DNA of 17,442 nucleotides, from contig DASUSF010000434.1 of NCBI GenBank assembly GCA_036375275.1, forward strand, positions 1-17,442. Reading direction: 5' to 3'. Source of the DNA: DASUSF01 sp036375275 (GTDB lineage: Bacteria; Pseudomonadota; Alphaproteobacteria; Geminicoccales; Geminicoccaceae). The position numbers were made by a program, and so were the translations under genes. This document shows, in pieces, positions 1 through 6,299 of this stretch (position 1 is its first letter; every line of letters begins with the position of its first letter). The notes below the pieces were generated by a model. It saw only the letters and a program-made list of their open reading frames with translations, did not search any database and had not been told where the DNA came from.

Positions 1-1
1 G

Positions 2-316
2 TTCGCGCGGCTCCAGCAGGTGACCCTGCACCTCGCGCAGGCGGGCCGCAGGAACCCGGACGAGGCCGGCGCCGCGTCGGCCGACTACCTCCGCCTGCTC
101 GCCATCACCGCCATGGCCTTCATGTGGGCGCGGATGGCGAAGGTCGCGCTCGCCCGGAAGGCGGACGGCGGGGCCGCGGACGCGGGCTTCCACGAGGCCA
201 AGGTCCGGACCGCGCGGTTCTTCATGGCCAAGGTGTTGCCCGAGAGCGGCGTCCTGGTCGCCCGGATCATGGCCGGCGCCGGGCCGGTCATGGACTTCGA
301 CGACGACGCCTTCTGA
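2..316 (+). CDS. Acyl-CoA dehydrogenase, C-terminal end (partial)
   Basis: The reading frame is open from the first bases of the window and ends with TGA, so only the last ~104 residues of a larger protein are present. The fragment is alpha-helical and alanine-rich, with a DYLRLLAITAMAFMW stretch, a FHEAKVRTARFFMAKVLPE stretch and a tail ending in DFDDDAF. From memory this matches the C-terminal extra domain (acetyl-CoA dehydrogenase-like C-terminal family) of the long acyl-CoA dehydrogenases related to DmdC and some FadE proteins. Such enzymes oxidise acyl-CoA thioesters to 2-enoyl-CoA using FAD. The FAD-binding core and the catalytic base lie outside the window, so the substrate cannot be judged. 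Confidence 0.8.
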   Translation, partial: FARLQQVTLHLAQAGRRNPDEAGAASADYLRLLAITAMAFMWARMAKVALARKADGGAADAGFHEAKVRTARFFMAKVLPESGVLVARIMAGAGPVMDFDDDAF

Positions 317-317
317 A

Positions 318-347
318 CCGGGCCGCGGGCTGATCCGGGCCGCGGGC
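318..347. repeat. Short direct repeat after the acyl-CoA dehydrogenase gene
   Basis: The 13-base unit CCGGGCCGCGGGC occurs at 318-330 and again at 335-347, separated by TGAT. It begins just after the stop codon. The same 140-base gap also holds a perfect palindrome, GCGGGCCCGC (371-380), and a small GAGGC/GCCTC hairpin (351-364). None has a T-run, so a rho-independent terminator cannot be claimed. In DNA this GC-rich a short repeat may be chance. Confidence 0.4.
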
Positions 348-456
348 GGGGAGGCTGGCGCCTCAGGAGCGCGGGCCCGCCCTGCGCGAGGTCGGGCGGC
401 CGCCGGAGCCGGGTCGGGGTCTTGTCAGCCGGCGTCGGACTCGCCACGTCATCGGC

Positions 457-813
457 ATGGGCGGGACCCCTCAGGACGTCATGGACCTGCCGGTGGCGAA
501 GGCGCCGCCGGAGCCGGAGCGGTTCTGGCGCAAGCTGCGCCGGAGCCTCGCCCGCCTGCCGTTCGCGGAGGATCTCGTCGCGGCGTGGTACTGCGCGCTC
601 GACCGGGACACGCCGCCGTACGTGCGGACCGTGCTCGCCGGGGCGCTCGCCTACTTCATGCTGCCCGCCGACGTCATCCCGGACGTTCTCGCCGGGCTCG
701 GCTTCACCGACGACGCCTCGGTGCTGGCCGCCGCGATCGCGGCGGTCGGGCGGCACATGCAGCCGAAGCACCGCCAGCAGGCCCGCACCGCGCTCGAGCG
801 GCTCGGCAGGTAA
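457..813 (+). CDS. DUF1232 (YkvA-like) small membrane protein
   Basis: This encodes 118 residues. The core at about residues 54-95 contains YFMLPADVIPD followed by GFTDDASVLAAAI, which is the hallmark of the DUF1232/YkvA family of small membrane-associated proteins; their molecular role is not established. The N-terminal half is charged (ERFWRKLRRS, 21-30), and the hydrophobic stretch is at about 56-80. The start is uncertain. ATG at 457 gives the longest form, but no ribosome-binding site is visible before it; ATG at 481 (eight residues shorter) is a credible alternative, with a weak GGGA upstream. The gene stands alone between the acyl-CoA dehydrogenase and the TRAP operon, and nothing in the context tells its job. 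It could be co-transcribed from upstream. Confidence 0.75.
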   Translation: MGGTPQDVMDLPVAKAPPEPERFWRKLRRSLARLPFAEDLVAAWYCALDRDTPPYVRTVLAGALAYFMLPADVIPDVLAGLGFTDDASVLAAAIAAVGRHMQPKHRQQARTALERLGR

Positions 814-937
814 CGCCCGGCGCGAAGACCTCGCGCTGGCGGCGCGCCTTTCGATAAAAACAACGACAAATCGGGGCCGCCCCGCATGCGCGCGCACCCG
901 AGTGTGCACCCTTCCATGATTGCAACCCCGTCCGCTT

Positions 938-943
938 TATAGT
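938..943 (+). promoter_or_regulatory. Possible -10 element upstream of the TRAP operon
   Basis: TATAGT (5 of 6 to the sigma-70 -10 consensus) sits in an AT-rich island at about 917-948, within otherwise GC-rich DNA, about 100 bases before the first TRAP gene. A TTGCAA lies at 920-925 but only 12 bases away, too close for a standard -35. No good -35 is found at the normal spacing, so an activator-dependent promoter is possible. The predicted leader also contains a CCGCC/GGCGG hairpin (972-988). The rest of the 232-base gap holds only short GC palindromes such as TGCGCGCGCA (887-896). Confidence 0.3.
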
Positions 944-1045
944 TAAGTCGCGGCACAGGGAGTCTGGGGCACCGCCATCAAACGGCGGCGGACCGCGCGG
1001 CGAAGCAAACAAAAGCTCGGCGGCGGTACCGTTTGGGAGACGAGT

Positions 1046-2122
1046 ATGACGAGAAGGAACGTCGTCGGCAGCGGCATGGCGATCGCCGTGGCCGGCCTGG
1101 TCGGTATCGCCTCGTTCGGCGCGGAAGCCCAGGACCGGGTGCGCTGGAAGATGCAGAGCGCCTTCGGCAGCCAGCTGTCGCATCTCGGCACCTCCGGCGT
1201 CCGGTTCGAAGAGAACATGGACCGGGTGTCGGGCGGCACGCTGCAGATCAAGTTCTACGAGCCGGGGGCGCTGGTGCCGGCCCTGGAGTGTTTCGACGCC
1301 GCGGCCAAGGGCTCGGTCGAGGCCTGCTGGACCACCGCGGGCTTCCACGCCGGCAAGATCCCGGCGATGTCGTTCTTCACCGCGGTGCCGTTCGGGCCGA
1401 GCTTCGGCGAATACTTCGCCTGGCGGATGTTCGGCGGTGGCAAGGAGCTGCAGAACGAGATCTACGGCGAGAGCGGTCTCTATTCGATCGACTGCTACGC
1501 CATCGGGCCCGAGACGTCCGGCTGGTTCCGCGAGAAGGTCAGCTCGCTGGACGACCTCAAGGGCTTCAAGATGCGCTTCTTCGGCCTCGGCGCCAAGGTC
1601 ATGCAGAAGCTCGGCGTGTCGACCCAGCTCCTCGCCGCCGCCGACATCTATCCCGCGCTGGAGCGGGGCGTGATCGACGCCACCGAGTTCTCGATGCCGA
1701 ACATGGACATCGACCTCGGCTTCTATCAGATCGCCAAGCACAACTACTATCCGGGCTGGCATCAGCAGACCTCGGTCAACGAGCTGCTGATGAACAAGGC
1801 GGCGTGGGAAGCGCTGTCGGATCAGCATCAGGCGATGATCGAGCTCGGCTGCGGCGAGAGCGTGCTGCACACCTACGCCGAGACCGAGGCCATGAATCCC
1901 GCGGCGATGAACAAGATGCTCGACGAGTACGGGGTCGAGAACGTCCGCTGGACGGACGCTGAGCTCGCCGCCTTCGAGCGCGCCTGGAACGAGGTGCTGG
2001 AGGAGGAGGCGGCGGCCGATCCGCTGTTCAAGCGGATCGCCGACAGTTACCTCGAGTTCCGCGAGCGGTACAAGGCCTGGGGCGACGCGCAGTTCCTGCG
2101 CAGCACCTACCTCGATCAATAG
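1046..2122 (+). CDS. dctP: TRAP transporter periplasmic substrate-binding protein, first copy
   Basis: This encodes 358 residues. A Sec-type signal peptide covers residues 1-28, with likely cleavage after AEA. The mature protein begins with RVRWKMQSAF and carries the DctP-family blocks PGALVPALECFDA (73-85), a MRFFGLG block around R177, and YPALERGVIDATEFSMP (202-218), then YYPGWHQQTSVNELLMNKAAW (234-254). R177 and E214 fall where, as I recall, TakP of Rhodobacter sphaeroides places its carboxylate-clamping arginine and an ion-coordinating glutamate; the neighbouring TakP tryptophan is F215 here. The family captures organic acids, including 2-oxo acids, in the periplasm and hands them to the DctQM membrane unit. 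The start is set by GGGAGA (1035-1040) five bases before ATG. Four cysteines (82, 94, 150, 269) are all conserved in the second copy. The ligand is unknown. Confidence 0.93.
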   Translation: MTRRNVVGSGMAIAVAGLVGIASFGAEAQDRVRWKMQSAFGSQLSHLGTSGVRFEENMDRVSGGTLQIKFYEPGALVPALECFDAAAKGSVEACWTTAGFHAGKIPAMSFFTAVPFGPSFGEYFAWRMFGGGKELQNEIYGESGLYSIDCYAIGPETSGWFREKVSSLDDLKGFKMRFFGLGAKVMQKLGVSTQLLAAADIYPALERGVIDATEFSMPNMDIDLGFYQIAKHNYYPGWHQQTSVNELLMNKAAWEALSDQHQAMIELGCGESVLHTYAETEAMNPAAMNKMLDEYGVENVRWTDAELAAFERAWNEVLEEEAAADPLFKRIADSYLEFRERYKAWGDAQFLRSTYLDQ

Positions 2123-2136
2123 ACGGCTGTGCGGAA

Positions 2137-2163
2137 GGCCCGGGCGGGCGACCTGCCCGGGCC
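2137..2163 (+). other. Strong intercistronic hairpin between dctP1 and dctM
   Basis: Arms 2137-2148 and 2152-2163 pair over 12 base pairs (11 Watson-Crick and one G-U) around a three-base loop, CGA. The hairpin begins 14 bases after the dctP1 stop and ends 28 bases before the likely dctM start. There is no T-run, so it is not a standard rho-independent terminator. Such hairpins commonly protect the upstream mRNA from 3' exonucleases or cause partial termination, which would make more binding protein than permease. That role is inferred. Confidence 0.65.
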
Positions 2164-2191
2164 GCTCCACCAAGGGGGACGGATCGGCGCC

Positions 2192-3688
2192 ATGGAGCAG
2201 CTACTCAGCCTCGGGGCGCGGCTCAACGGCAAGCTGATCGCTCTCATCGTCGCGCTGCTGCTCGTCGGCGGCGCGTTCGCCGTGGTCGCCAGCCTGTCGC
2301 CGGAGGCGCAGACCGACCTCCTCTGGATGGTGCAGGACTATCTGCCGATCGCGATGTTCACGACCCTCGCGATCCTCCTGTTCTCGGGCTTCCCGGTCGC
2401 CTTCATCCTCGGCGGCCTCGCCCTGCTGTACGGGCTGATCGGCTACCTCCTCGACGTCTTCTCGCTGATCGAGTTCTTCAACTTCCTGCCCCGGATCTGG
2501 GGCCAGGCGGCGGAGAACCTGGTCCTGGTCGCGGTGCCCGCGTTCGTCTTCATGGGCGTGATGATGGAGCGCTCGGGCATCGCCAACGACCTGCTCTACT
2601 GCGTCCAGGTGCTGCTCAAGCGCGTGCCGGGCGCGCTCGCCCTCGCGGTCACCATCATGGGCACGATCCTCGCCGCGATGACCGGGATCATCGGCGCCTC
2701 GGTCACCATGATGACCGCGCTGGCGCTGCCGACCATGATGAAGCAGGGCTACAACCACGGCCTCGCCACCGGCGTGATCGCCGCCTCCGGCACCCTCGGC
2801 ATCCTGATCCCGCCGTCGATCATGCTGATCATCATGGCCGACCTGATGGCGGTGTCGGTCGGCAACGTGTTCATGGCGGCGATCGTGCCGGGCCTGACCC
2901 TCGCCGTGCTCTACCTGATCTTCGTCGGCGTCACCGCGGCGATCCGGCCCGACATGGCGCCGCCGCTGCCGCCCGACATGCTGGCGGTGCCGCGGGCGCA
3001 GCTGATCCCGCTGATCCTGAAGGCGTTCCTGCCGCCGGTGTTCCTGATCACCCTGATCAAGGGCTCGATCCTGTTCGGCTGGGCGACGCCCTCCGAGGCC
3101 GGCGCGGTCGGCGCCTTCGGCGCGACGCTGCTTGCGATCTTCAACGGCCGCCTGAACGCGACGACCCTCCACGCCGTCTGCCAGTCGTCGGCGCGCACGG
3201 TCGCGATGATCTTCTTCATCATCATCAGCGCGACCTGCTTCGCCTACGTCTACCGCTCGCTCGGCGGCGACGACATCGTCGAGGACCTGATCCACTCGGC
3301 CGGCCTCGGGTCGTGGGGCCTCCTGTTCCTGATCATGGCGATCACCTTCATCCTCGGGTTCTTCCTCGACTGGATCGAGATCACCCTGATCGTGCTGCCG
3401 GTGTTCGCGCCGATGGTCGCGGGCCTCGACTTCGGCGACCACGTCGCGCGCGAGCACATGATCATCTGGTTCCTGATCCTGATGTCGGTCAACCTGCAGA
3501 CCAGCTTCCTGACCCCGCCGTTCGGGTTCGCGCTGTTCTACCTCAAGGGAATCGCGCCCAAGGAGGTCAAGATCCAGAGCATCTACAAGGGCATCGTCCC
3601 CTTCGTGCTGCTCCAGCTGGTGGCGCTGGTCCTGGTGATCGCGTACCCGAACGTGGCCCTCTGGCTGATGCATTCGGTCTACGACTGA
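2192..3688 (+). CDS. dctM: TRAP transporter large permease subunit DctM
   Basis: This encodes a 498-residue, highly hydrophobic protein with about 12-13 predicted membrane helices, the ion-coupled transport subunit in the inner membrane. Family motifs include FSGFPVAFILGG (64-75), GIIGASVTMMTALALP (165-180) and GVIAASGTLGILIPPS (194-209). Further ones are TPSEAGAVGAFGA (299-311), FLDWIEITLIVLPVFAPM (391-408) and TSFLTPPFGFALFYLKG (437-453). The length exceeds the ~430 residues of classic DctM because of an extra N-terminal helix (about 14-34), as in the mannitol/chloroaromatic TRAP branch. I chose ATG 2192, with AAGGGGGAC-GGA upstream, over an in-frame GTG at 2129: the longer form would add a polar stretch encoded by the intercistronic hairpin. 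It should act with DctQ and both binding proteins. Confidence 0.93.
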   Translation: MEQLLSLGARLNGKLIALIVALLLVGGAFAVVASLSPEAQTDLLWMVQDYLPIAMFTTLAILLFSGFPVAFILGGLALLYGLIGYLLDVFSLIEFFNFLPRIWGQAAENLVLVAVPAFVFMGVMMERSGIANDLLYCVQVLLKRVPGALALAVTIMGTILAAMTGIIGASVTMMTALALPTMMKQGYNHGLATGVIAASGTLGILIPPSIMLIIMADLMAVSVGNVFMAAIVPGLTLAVLYLIFVGVTAAIRPDMAPPLPPDMLAVPRAQLIPLILKAFLPPVFLITLIKGSILFGWATPSEAGAVGAFGATLLAIFNGRLNATTLHAVCQSSARTVAMIFFIIISATCFAYVYRSLGGDDIVEDLIHSAGLGSWGLLFLIMAITFILGFFLDWIEITLIVLPVFAPMVAGLDFGDHVAREHMIIWFLILMSVNLQTSFLTPPFGFALFYLKGIAPKEVKIQSIYKGIVPFVLLQLVALVLVIAYPNVALWLMHSVYD

Positions 3689-3719
3689 GCACGGGCGCGG
3701 AACGTGACGAGGTGACCCC

Positions 3720-4526
3720 ATGAGCACCATGACCGAGCAGGAGGCCGCGGCCCACCGCCAGCACATCCGCTGGCTCGAGGGCGACGAGCGGCCGACCGCG
3801 CTCAAGATCAGCGACGCGCTCCGGGCCTTCGTCGACCGCACCGGCAGCCTCGCCTCCTGGCTGTTCGTCCCCCTGATCGTCGTCACCGTGTTCGACGTCA
3901 CCGCGCGCAAGCTGGTCTGGATCCAGATCTGGCTGGTCGAGAACTTCGGCCGGATCTTCGAGTCCACCCTGCTCCAGGAGCTCGAGTGGCACTTCCACAC
4001 CGCCCTCTTCACCCTCGTCCTCGGCTACGGCTTCATCTACAACAGCCACGTGCGGGTCGACCTGGTCAGGGAGAACCTCGACTTCCGGAAGAAGGCCTGG
4101 CTCGAGTTCCTCGGCCTCACCTTCTTCATGATCCCGTACTGCCTGATCGTGATCTGGTTCGCCTGGACCTACGCCTACGACAGCTACGTGATCAACGAGA
4201 TCTCGGCCTCCCAGGTCGGGCTCAGCCACCGCTGGATCATCAAGAGCGTCCTGGTCGCCGGCCTGATCGTGGCCCTGCTCTCCGGCATCGCCGTCTGGCT
4301 GCAGACCGTGATCCTCCTCTGGGGGCCACAGGACGTCCGCTTCGAGCTGATGACGATCGAGTGGCCCGAGGAGGAGGGCAGCAGGATCGAGGGCAAGGAG
4401 CGGATCAAGCTCGAGGACTACGAGGGCCCGCCGCCGCGTCCCGGCGCGGCGACGGCCGAAGGCGCGTCGGCGATGGCCAGCGAGGTCGGCGCCGACCCGG
4501 TGCAGCACCAGAAGGTGCCGCGTTGA
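3720..4526 (+). CDS. dctQ: TRAP transporter small permease subunit DctQ
   Basis: This encodes 268 residues with four predicted membrane helices (about 43-62, 88-108, 129-150, 173-200). STLLQELEWH (82-91) followed by HVRVDLV (110-116) is the signature of DctQ proteins from the mannitol/chloroaromatic (TakQ/FcbT2) branch. DctQ is the small subunit that pairs with DctM and helps dock the binding protein. The start is set by GAGGTGA (3709-3715) four bases before ATG; a second ATG at 3729 is possible. The protein is longer than the usual 160-200 residues: it has a hydrophilic N-terminus of about 40 residues and a C-terminal tail of about 65 residues (204-268) that is first acidic and lysine-rich, then rich in proline, alanine and glycine and probably disordered. 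The gap to dctM is 31 bases and to the next gene 25, as in one operon. Confidence 0.9.
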   Translation: MSTMTEQEAAAHRQHIRWLEGDERPTALKISDALRAFVDRTGSLASWLFVPLIVVTVFDVTARKLVWIQIWLVENFGRIFESTLLQELEWHFHTALFTLVLGYGFIYNSHVRVDLVRENLDFRKKAWLEFLGLTFFMIPYCLIVIWFAWTYAYDSYVINEISASQVGLSHRWIIKSVLVAGLIVALLSGIAVWLQTVILLWGPQDVRFELMTIEWPEEEGSRIEGKERIKLEDYEGPPPRPGAATAEGASAMASEVGADPVQHQKVPR

Positions 4527-4551
4527 TCCACCCGAAGAAGGATCAGGGACG

Positions 4552-5625
4552 ATGACTCTGGGCAAATCTTACTCCGCCGTCGCAGGGATCGCGCTCGCCG
4601 CAGCCTTCGCGGTCACCAGCAGCGCCGACGCGCAGGAGCGCGTCCGCTGGAAGATGCAGAGCGCCTTCGGCAGCCAGCTCAGCTTCCTCGGCACCTCGGG
4701 CGTGCGCCTGAGCGAGATCGTCGACCGGGTGTCCGGCGGCAACTTCGAGCTCAAGTTCTTCGAGCCCGGCGCCCTGGTTCCCGCCCTCGAGTGCTTCGAC
4801 GCCGCCTCACGCGGCTCGGTCGAGAGCTGCTTCACCACCGCCGGCTACCACACCGGCAAGTACCCTTCGCTCGCCTTCTTCACGGCCGTGCCGTTCGGGC
4901 CCGGCTACGGTGAGTACTTCGCGTGGATGAACGAGGGCGGCGGCAAGGATCTCCAGAACGAGATCTACGGCCAGCACAACCTGTACTCGATCGACTGCAA
5001 CATGATCGGGCCGGAGACGTCGGGCTGGTTCCGCGAGAAGGTCGAGTCGCTGGACGACCTGCGCGGCATGAAGATGCGCTTCTTCGGCCTCGGCGCCCAG
5101 GTCATGCAGAAGCTCGGCGTGTCGACCCAGCTCCTCGCCGGCGCCGACATCTACCCGGCCCTGGAGCGGGGGGTGATCGACGCCACCGAGTTCTCGATGC
5201 CGACCATGGACATCGACCTCGGCTTCTATCAGATCGCCAAGAACAACTACTTCCCCGGCTGGCACCAGCAGACCTCGGTCAACGAGCTGCTCATGAACAA
5301 GGCGGCCTGGGACGCCCTCGACGAGCAGAACCAGGCGATCCTCGACACCTCGTGCAAGGCCAACATCCACATCAACTTCGCCGCCTCCGAGGCCGCCAAC
5401 CCCGAGGCGATGCAGACGATGAAGGAGCAGCACGGCGTCCAGGTGGTGCGCTGGACGGACGAGCAGCTCGCCGCCTTCGAGAAGGCCTGGAACGAGGTCA
5501 TGAAGGAGCAGTCGCAGACCGACGAGTGGTTCGGCAAGATCGCCGACAGCTACATGGCGTTCCGCGACAAGTACCGGATCTGGGGCGAGGCCCAGTCGCT
5601 CGAGGCGACCTACCAGACCCAGTGA
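4552..5625 (+). CDS. dctP: TRAP transporter periplasmic substrate-binding protein, second copy
   Basis: This encodes 357 residues. The signal peptide spans residues 1-27 (ADA before QERVRW). The mature part aligns without gaps over 330 residues with the first binding protein at 1046-2122; I count 94 differences, about 72% identity. Identity is uneven: about 77% over the first 98 mature residues, 87% over the next 128 (which hold the MRFFGLG and DATEFSMP ligand-pocket motifs), and only about 48% over the last 104. All four cysteines are kept. The ribosome-binding site is AAGAAGGA (4535-4542), nine bases before ATG. A pocket this conserved suggests the same class of ligand, while the divergent C-terminus suggests a different surface. 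The gene closes the TRAP operon, and a hairpin with terminator features follows it. Confidence 0.93.
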   Translation: MTLGKSYSAVAGIALAAAFAVTSSADAQERVRWKMQSAFGSQLSFLGTSGVRLSEIVDRVSGGNFELKFFEPGALVPALECFDAASRGSVESCFTTAGYHTGKYPSLAFFTAVPFGPGYGEYFAWMNEGGGKDLQNEIYGQHNLYSIDCNMIGPETSGWFREKVESLDDLRGMKMRFFGLGAQVMQKLGVSTQLLAGADIYPALERGVIDATEFSMPTMDIDLGFYQIAKNNYFPGWHQQTSVNELLMNKAAWDALDEQNQAILDTSCKANIHINFAASEAANPEAMQTMKEQHGVQVVRWTDEQLAAFEKAWNEVMKEQSQTDEWFGKIADSYMAFRDKYRIWGEAQSLEATYQTQ

Positions 5626-5657
5626 GGACCGGCCGCCCGGGCGGCGCCGGGCAGCGG

Positions 5658-5690
5658 GCGGGGCCGGCGTCGTCCGGCCCCGCGTCATTT
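5658..5690 (+). terminator. Terminator-like hairpin after the TRAP operon
   Basis: Arms 5658-5667 and 5674-5683 form a perfect 10-bp GC-rich stem around a six-base loop, followed by GTCATTT. The T-run is short, which weakens the case for a rho-independent terminator. A perfect palindrome, GCCGCCC/GGGCGGC (5632-5645), lies just upstream, six bases after the dctP2 stop, so the whole gap is strongly structured. Its position at the end of the TRAP operon supports termination or 3'-end protection. Confidence 0.5.
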
Positions 5691-5718
5691 GGAGGCTGAG
5701 GATCGGAGGCGGAGGATC
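5691..5718 (+). repeat. Tandem 14-base duplication containing the ribosome-binding site
   Basis: GGAGGCTGAGGATC (5691-5704) is followed directly by GGAGGCGGAGGATC (5705-5718), with one mismatch. Each copy contains GGAGG, a strong Shine-Dalgarno core. The last GGAGG (5711-5715) is 11 bases before the ATG at 5727, or 14 before the adjoining ATG at 5730. This looks like a local duplication that gives the downstream gene several Shine-Dalgarno sequences. Confidence 0.6.
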
Positions 5719-5726
5719 GGCGCGCG

Positions 5727-6182
5727 ATGATGAGCTGGGAGAAGTTCATCAAGCGCTACATCTGGGACGACGAGCGCACCCCCTATCTCGTCCCGGTCGC
5801 GCGGCTGACCCGCCGGCAGGCCGACTACGAGATCCTCGCCTGCACCCTCTTCCTCGGCATCCTGTACGGCCTGGTGACGCTCGTAGCACTGTCGCCCGCG
5901 GCCGGCGGCCGGTCGGAGCTGGTCGCGCTCTATGGCTTCAGCGTGGTCTGCGCGACGCTCGTCTTCGGCATCATGAAGAGCCCGATCGCGGGGCTCTGGT
6001 GCGCCGCCTCGTCGCTGGCCGGCGTGCTGATCTACCTCGCCACCGGCTTCGGCGCCGGCCTCGGCTGGATCGACCACGCCCTGATCCTCGCCTTCATGGC
6101 GATCTGGCTGCGCTACTCCCTCCGGATCTGGGCCCTGGCCCGGGCGTATCCCGGCCTCGCCGACGCCGGTCCGGCGGCCTGA
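5727..6182 (+). CDS. Conserved four-helix membrane protein of unknown function
   Basis: This encodes 151 residues. A hydrophilic N-terminus (KFIKRYIWDDERTPYLVPVARLTRRQADYE, about 6-35) precedes four predicted membrane helices at about 36-55, 63-82, 87-107 and 113-133, and a short polar tail. I do not recognise a named family. The WDDERTPY and LTRRQADYE stretches look like conserved sequence and seem familiar from hypothetical proteins of Rhodospirillales, but that is memory only. The start has two adjacent ATG codons (5727, 5730) downstream of the tandem GGAGG repeat. It lies about 100 bases after the TRAP operon, beyond a terminator-like hairpin, and about 117 bases before glutamate dehydrogenase, so it may be its own unit or depend on read-through. 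Confidence 0.7.
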   Translation: MMSWEKFIKRYIWDDERTPYLVPVARLTRRQADYEILACTLFLGILYGLVTLVALSPAAGGRSELVALYGFSVVCATLVFGIMKSPIAGLWCAASSLAGVLIYLATGFGAGLGWIDHALILAFMAIWLRYSLRIWALARAYPGLADAGPAA

Positions 6183-6264
6183 GCCGACCCGCCTGCGCTG
6201 CCTGCTTCCCCACGCCCGGGGGCCGGGCCAGAGGTGCTGTCGGAGCGGCGGCGATTGTGGTTAA

Positions 6265-6284
6265 ATCCGCGGCGCGTCGCGGAT
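6265..6284 (+). promoter_or_regulatory. Inverted repeat beside the glutamate dehydrogenase ribosome-binding site
   Basis: ATCCGCG (6265-6271) and CGCGGAT (6278-6284) form a perfect 7-bp inverted repeat with a six-base spacer. It ends one base before the AGGGGGA Shine-Dalgarno (6286-6292) of the next gene. It could be an operator for a dimeric regulator or a leader hairpin. A TTAAAT at 6261-6266, just before and overlapping it, is a weak -10 candidate without a convincing -35. A GCCCGG/CCGGGC hairpin lies further upstream (6214-6228). Confidence 0.4.
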
Positions 6285-6299
6285 CAGGGGGACATCGCC

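Noticed and set aside
422..450. TTGTCA (422-427) as the -35 box of a promoter for the DUF1232 gene
   Set aside because: No -10-like sequence is found 16-18 bases downstream; the bases there are GC-rich.
920..943. TTGCAA paired with TATAGT as a complete sigma-70 promoter
   Set aside because: The spacer is only 12 bases. A sigma-54 reading of the TTGCA was also tested and fails because the required GG upstream is CC.
2129..2191. A GTG start for dctM giving 21 extra residues
   Set aside because: The added residues are encoded mostly by the intercistronic hairpin and are polar. ATG 2192 has a reasonable Shine-Dalgarno and begins directly before the first hydrophobic segment.
2201..4012. A 603-codon minus-strand frame opposite dctM and dctQ
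   Set aside because: It is a His/Asp/Arg/Gln-rich low-complexity translation, as expected from the antisense of hydrophobic membrane-protein codons. No motif and no start context are seen.
1046..5625. A novel mobile or defence system in the TRAP region
   Set aside because: All genes are recognisable transport components with the same base composition as their neighbours. No integrase, transposase, terminal repeats or target duplication were seen.
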